64,000 nt of DNA, taken from NCBI GenBank assembly GCA_965153355.1, contig OZ231127.1, positions 37,448,001 to 37,512,000 on the forward strand. Reading direction: 5' to 3'. Origin of the DNA: Flaccisagitta enflata. Its lineage: Eukaryota > Chaetognatha > Sagittoidea > Aphragmophora. This document shows positions 61,025 through 64,000 of the stretch, piece by piece. Position numbers and translations under genes: made by a program. Numbering within the stretch: position 1 is the first letter of the stretch; the number at the start of each line of letters is the position of its first letter. Below the pieces are notes generated by a model that did no database searches, had not been told where the DNA came from, and worked only from the letters and a program-made list of their open reading frames with translations.

Positions 61025-61234
61025 TTGTATCTCAATCAACACATTCAGAATTGACTAAATCCAGTTGATACCACCGTGCTGTTGTTTGCGGTAGATCGCG
61101 AAGGAAGGGAAAATTTCATTTTCATTACTTAATATTTCATGCGAAACGAGAACTGCCTCATTATGGGAAGTGGGAATTGATGAAGTGCCTCTACTTAGCA
61201 GGTGTCGTGATTAACTAACAATATGGTGTAGCGA

Positions 61235-61241
<7 letters not shown>

Positions 61242-61323
<82 letters not shown>
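61242..61323. repeat. (GA)n microsatellite
   Basis: Pure run. Confidence 0.97.
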
Positions 61324-61327
<4 letters not shown>

Positions 61328-61422
61328 ACTGTGGCAAGCAGAGCAACAAACAGATAAATGAATATGAATGTATACATATAGACAGACAGAAGACGAAGAG
61401 ACAGAGAGACAACGAGTTAGAC

Positions 61423-61779
61423 ATGAGAGGAAGGGGAAGACGCTGCTACCGAAAGATTAGGCAAGAAGTCAGCGGGAAATCAAAAGGATTGCAGTGGAAA
61501 AAAAAGTTGTCAGAATTTGAAAACCACGATGTATATCCAATTTATTGCTCGAAATTCACCAATATCACAAAAAATCATTCAAAATCAAGTAGATCTATCG
61601 TCAGGCTATCGAGTAATATGATTTTTTGTCAGAAAAATTTGATTAAAAATGAAGGAACAACTAATGAGTTTAGAAAACCATCATATGAGGCCGCAAATCG
61701 CTTGGTAACGCGAGCGACTCAGGATAGCAATGTAGGTTATTGCATGGGGAATTCAAATCTGGTTTCAGAAATCTTTTAG
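61423..61779 (+). other. 118-codon open frame, unrecognised
   Basis: Starts MRGRGRRCYRKIRQEVSGK; basic, Ser- and Asn-rich, non-repetitive. No family recognised; could be spurious. Confidence 0.2.
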
Positions 61780-61975
61780 CATGAAGCTGAAAAAAGCTGT
61801 AGCCAAAAGAGTATGAGGGTATCTCGAACAGGGCTAAGGATGCGCGGGATTTTCAAGAGCGTTTGCGTTTGCGTTTTCCAGCAGCTCGCGCATCGCGTTA
61901 CGCATCGCATCCAACGTATTTGGTTGCTAATGCGTTTGCGTTACGCGTTTTCAATGCTTCTTACACTTTTTCTTT

Positions 61976-62095
61976 TAGAAAGAAAGAAGGAAAGAAAGAA
62001 AGAAAATGAAAGGAAGGAAGAAAGGCAGGAAGAAAGGAAGGAAGAGATGAGGACAGGAGAAAAGAAAAAGAAAGAAAAAAAGAAAGAAAGAAAAA

Positions 62096-62163
<68 letters not shown>

Positions 62164-62310
62164 AAAAAAGAAAGGAAGGAAGAAAGAAAGAAAGAAAGAA
62201 AGGAAGGAAGGAATAAAGAAAGGAAGATATAAGGAAAGGAGAAAAGAAGAAAGAAAGAAAAAAAGAACGAAAGAAAGAAAGAAAGAAAGAAAGAAAGAAA
62301 TATAGAAAAT
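61976..62310. repeat. (GAAA)n array with AAGG segments
   Basis: About 335 bp purine-rich tetranucleotide repeat. Confidence 0.97.
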
Positions 62311-62329
62311 AAAAGAGAAAGAAAAAGAA

Positions 62330-63113
62330 TAGTCGCAAAAGCGTTAGATGGTCAGCGGTACCCGTTGCCCCCATGTGAGTGTATGTGGATGTGTGAGGGT
62401 GAGAGGGGCAGCGGCCCCGAAGGGGCCGATGACCTATGCTTAGTAAGTTTGAAGATTCTTGACTGGAATTTGAGTTTCAATGCTGGGATGAGCCTTGAGG
62501 CTTTGATTTGAGCCTTGAGGCTTTGATTTGAGTCTTGAGGCTGTTATTTGAGCCTTGAGGCTGTTATTTGAGCCTCATGACTGATTTGAGCCTCGTGGCT
62601 GGGATCTGAGCCTTGAGGCTGGGGTTTGAGCCATAAATTTGTGATTTGAGCCTCAGGGCTGCAATGTGAGCCTCGAGGCTGGAATTTGAGCTTCAAGACT
62701 GGGATTTGAGCCTTTAGACTGAGATTTGGTCCTGAAGATTGAGAATTTGAGCCTGGAGGCTGGAATTTGAGCCTGGAGGCTGGAATTTTGGCCTGGAGGC
62801 TGGAATTTTGCCCTTGGCTGGGATTTGAGCCTCGAGACTGGGATTTGAGCCTCGAGACTGGGATTTGGGCCTCAAGGCTGGGATTTGAGTCTTGAGGTTG
62901 GGATTTGAGCCTCAAGGCTGGGATTTGAGCCTCAAGGCTGGGATTTGGGCCTTGAAGTAAGAATTTGGACCTTGAGACTAGGATTTCGGCCTCACAACTG
63001 GGATATGAGCTTCGAAGGGGGTGGACGGACGGAGAAGGAGAAGGAGGAGGAGAAAATTCTCCTGTGTGAAAGCATAGGTCATCGGCCCCTTCGGGGCCGC
63101 TGCCCAAAAAGGG
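62330..63113. mobile_element. Foldback element with GCGGCCCC ends and 20-bp tandem core
   Basis: Left: TCGCAAAAGCGTTAGATGGT, CAGCGGTACCCGTTGCCCC, then GGGGCAGCGGCCCCGAAGGG, GCCGATGACCTATGCTT. The right end is its inverse (AAGCATAGGTCATCGGCCCC to GGCCGCTGCCC). The core is GGGATTTGAGCCTCAAGGCT repeats. Same design as 26310-27010 with a different core sequence. Confidence 0.85.
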
Positions 63114-63190
63114 AAATGAAGACAGAAAAAAAAAAGGAAAAAAAAAATCAAGAAAGAAGAGAAATAAATGAATTCCTAAAAGAATAGAAA

Positions 63191-63633
63191 AAACAAGTGA
63201 GGCGGGGTCACAATATTGTTGCGAACGGGTCGGCAACCCTCATTCACACCCAACCCCCCACCCAACTCTCTCCCCAACTCAGACACATACACAACAAGTG
63301 AGGCGGGGCCACAATATTGTTGCTGATGGGTGGGGAGGGGCGTCCAACCCCCATCTACACCCCAATATCCCACATGTACACAAACATACGCAAAAAAACA
63401 CAAAAAGCTTGTTCTTCCACTTTTTGACTCATGCTGACAGACTGACAGACCAACGGACCAACGGACCAACGGACAGATGGACCAACAGACAAAGCCTCTT
63501 ATAGAGTTGCATGTCCGCAAATAAAAAGCTTCCAAAAATCTCATTTTCCCTTTTTTTTTTCTACTTGTGCTGACGGACCAATGGACTGACGGACAAAGCT
63601 TCTTATAGAGTTGCGTGTCCGCAACTAAAAACT
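63191..63633 (-). mobile_element. Cluster of GTCY elements, GCGGAC long variant
   Basis: A 3' fragment (63191-63290), a complete copy (63292-63527: AACAAGTGAGGCGGGGCCAC to GAGTTGCATGTCCGCAAATA) and a 5' fragment (63568-63633) in head-to-tail order. Confidence 0.82.
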
Positions 63634-63639
63634 CGTTAA

Positions 63640-64000
63640 AGTGGAACCCCGCTCTAACGGATTTTAGCTAGGGACCAACATTTTTTTTTGTTATTGGCGA
63701 TAACTTATTGCCAACTAAGGAAATAAAAGGAATTTCAATGCATAACAAACTGAGCGAGCCAGTAAAAAATAAATGAGCAGGTATGCTCAGTGGAAGCATC
63801 AGAAAACTAATCTGTAAGACGCAGCTTAGAGGAAACCATCTTGGAAAACAAAATTTTTTTGCTCTGAAAAATAATCAACTTTGAAGGAGTATTGCAACTT
63901 AAACAATAAAGCTACATATCCCAGATTGGTTTTAACTTAAAGAGTTGTTTGAACTCTTTAAATTGCGACCAATCTGGGGTTTGTAGCTCAATTCGTTTGT
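63640..64000. mobile_element. pogo-like MITE end and a palindromic CCAATCTGG motif
   Basis: GTGGAACCCCGCTCTAACGG starts a copy of the 60111-60293 family without a matching right end. At 63905-64000 two inverted copies of AAxCCCAGATTGGTT...TTTAAAGAG face each other and run off the window. Confidence 0.65.

Overview
The window is eukaryotic nuclear DNA and almost certainly from an animal. It has two recognisable spliced genes of animal type, kilobase introns, very dense microsatellites and many short non-autonomous transposons. No operon, prokaryotic signal, CRISPR array, rRNA or tRNA gene was found. The species cannot be named from the sequence; an invertebrate is likely but is inference.

Main gene: a flavin-containing monooxygenase (FMO) on the minus strand, assembled by eye as 12 coding exons from 36499 (ATG) down to 15092 (stop). 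Its landmarks come in the right order: FAD loop GAGVSG, FMO signature FxGxxxHxxxY, NADPH loop (variant GGANTA), FATGY, the C-terminal LFGPC...GARDA block and a C-terminal membrane segment. Every intron is GT-AG and phase-consistent except the exon 6/7 junction, which needs a weak donor and encloses a 158-bp interval with an inverted repeat. Second gene: on the plus strand, 45393-45515 encodes a signal peptide followed by the mature N-terminus of a metabotropic glutamate receptor (GDIILGALFS, then a phase-1 donor). It lies at the end of a 1,899-codon open frame of low-complexity sequence (39863-45562) whose coding status is uncertain. The two genes are divergent. No later receptor exon was recognised.

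Layout: 1-1115 satellite arrays; 1116-8350 transposon fragments, including one element interrupted by two different insertions; 8525-14545 a large inverted repeat (arms about 2.1 and 1.8 kb); 15092-36499 the FMO gene, its introns filled with microsatellites, MITEs and GTCY-bearing elements; 36500-39862 intergenic; 39863-45515 the giant open frame and receptor exon; 45516-64000 microsatellites, foldback elements, GTCY elements and two tandem-repeat-cored elements.

The most distinctive non-genic system is a dispersed family with a 5' hairpin, a central (GTCY)n array, a 3' subterminal inverted copy of the 5' motif and a 3' hairpin followed by TTGTT. At least three subfamilies differ in the hairpin sequence, and within each copy the 5' and 3' motifs change together. 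The architecture resembles the non-autonomous Helentron/DINE class.
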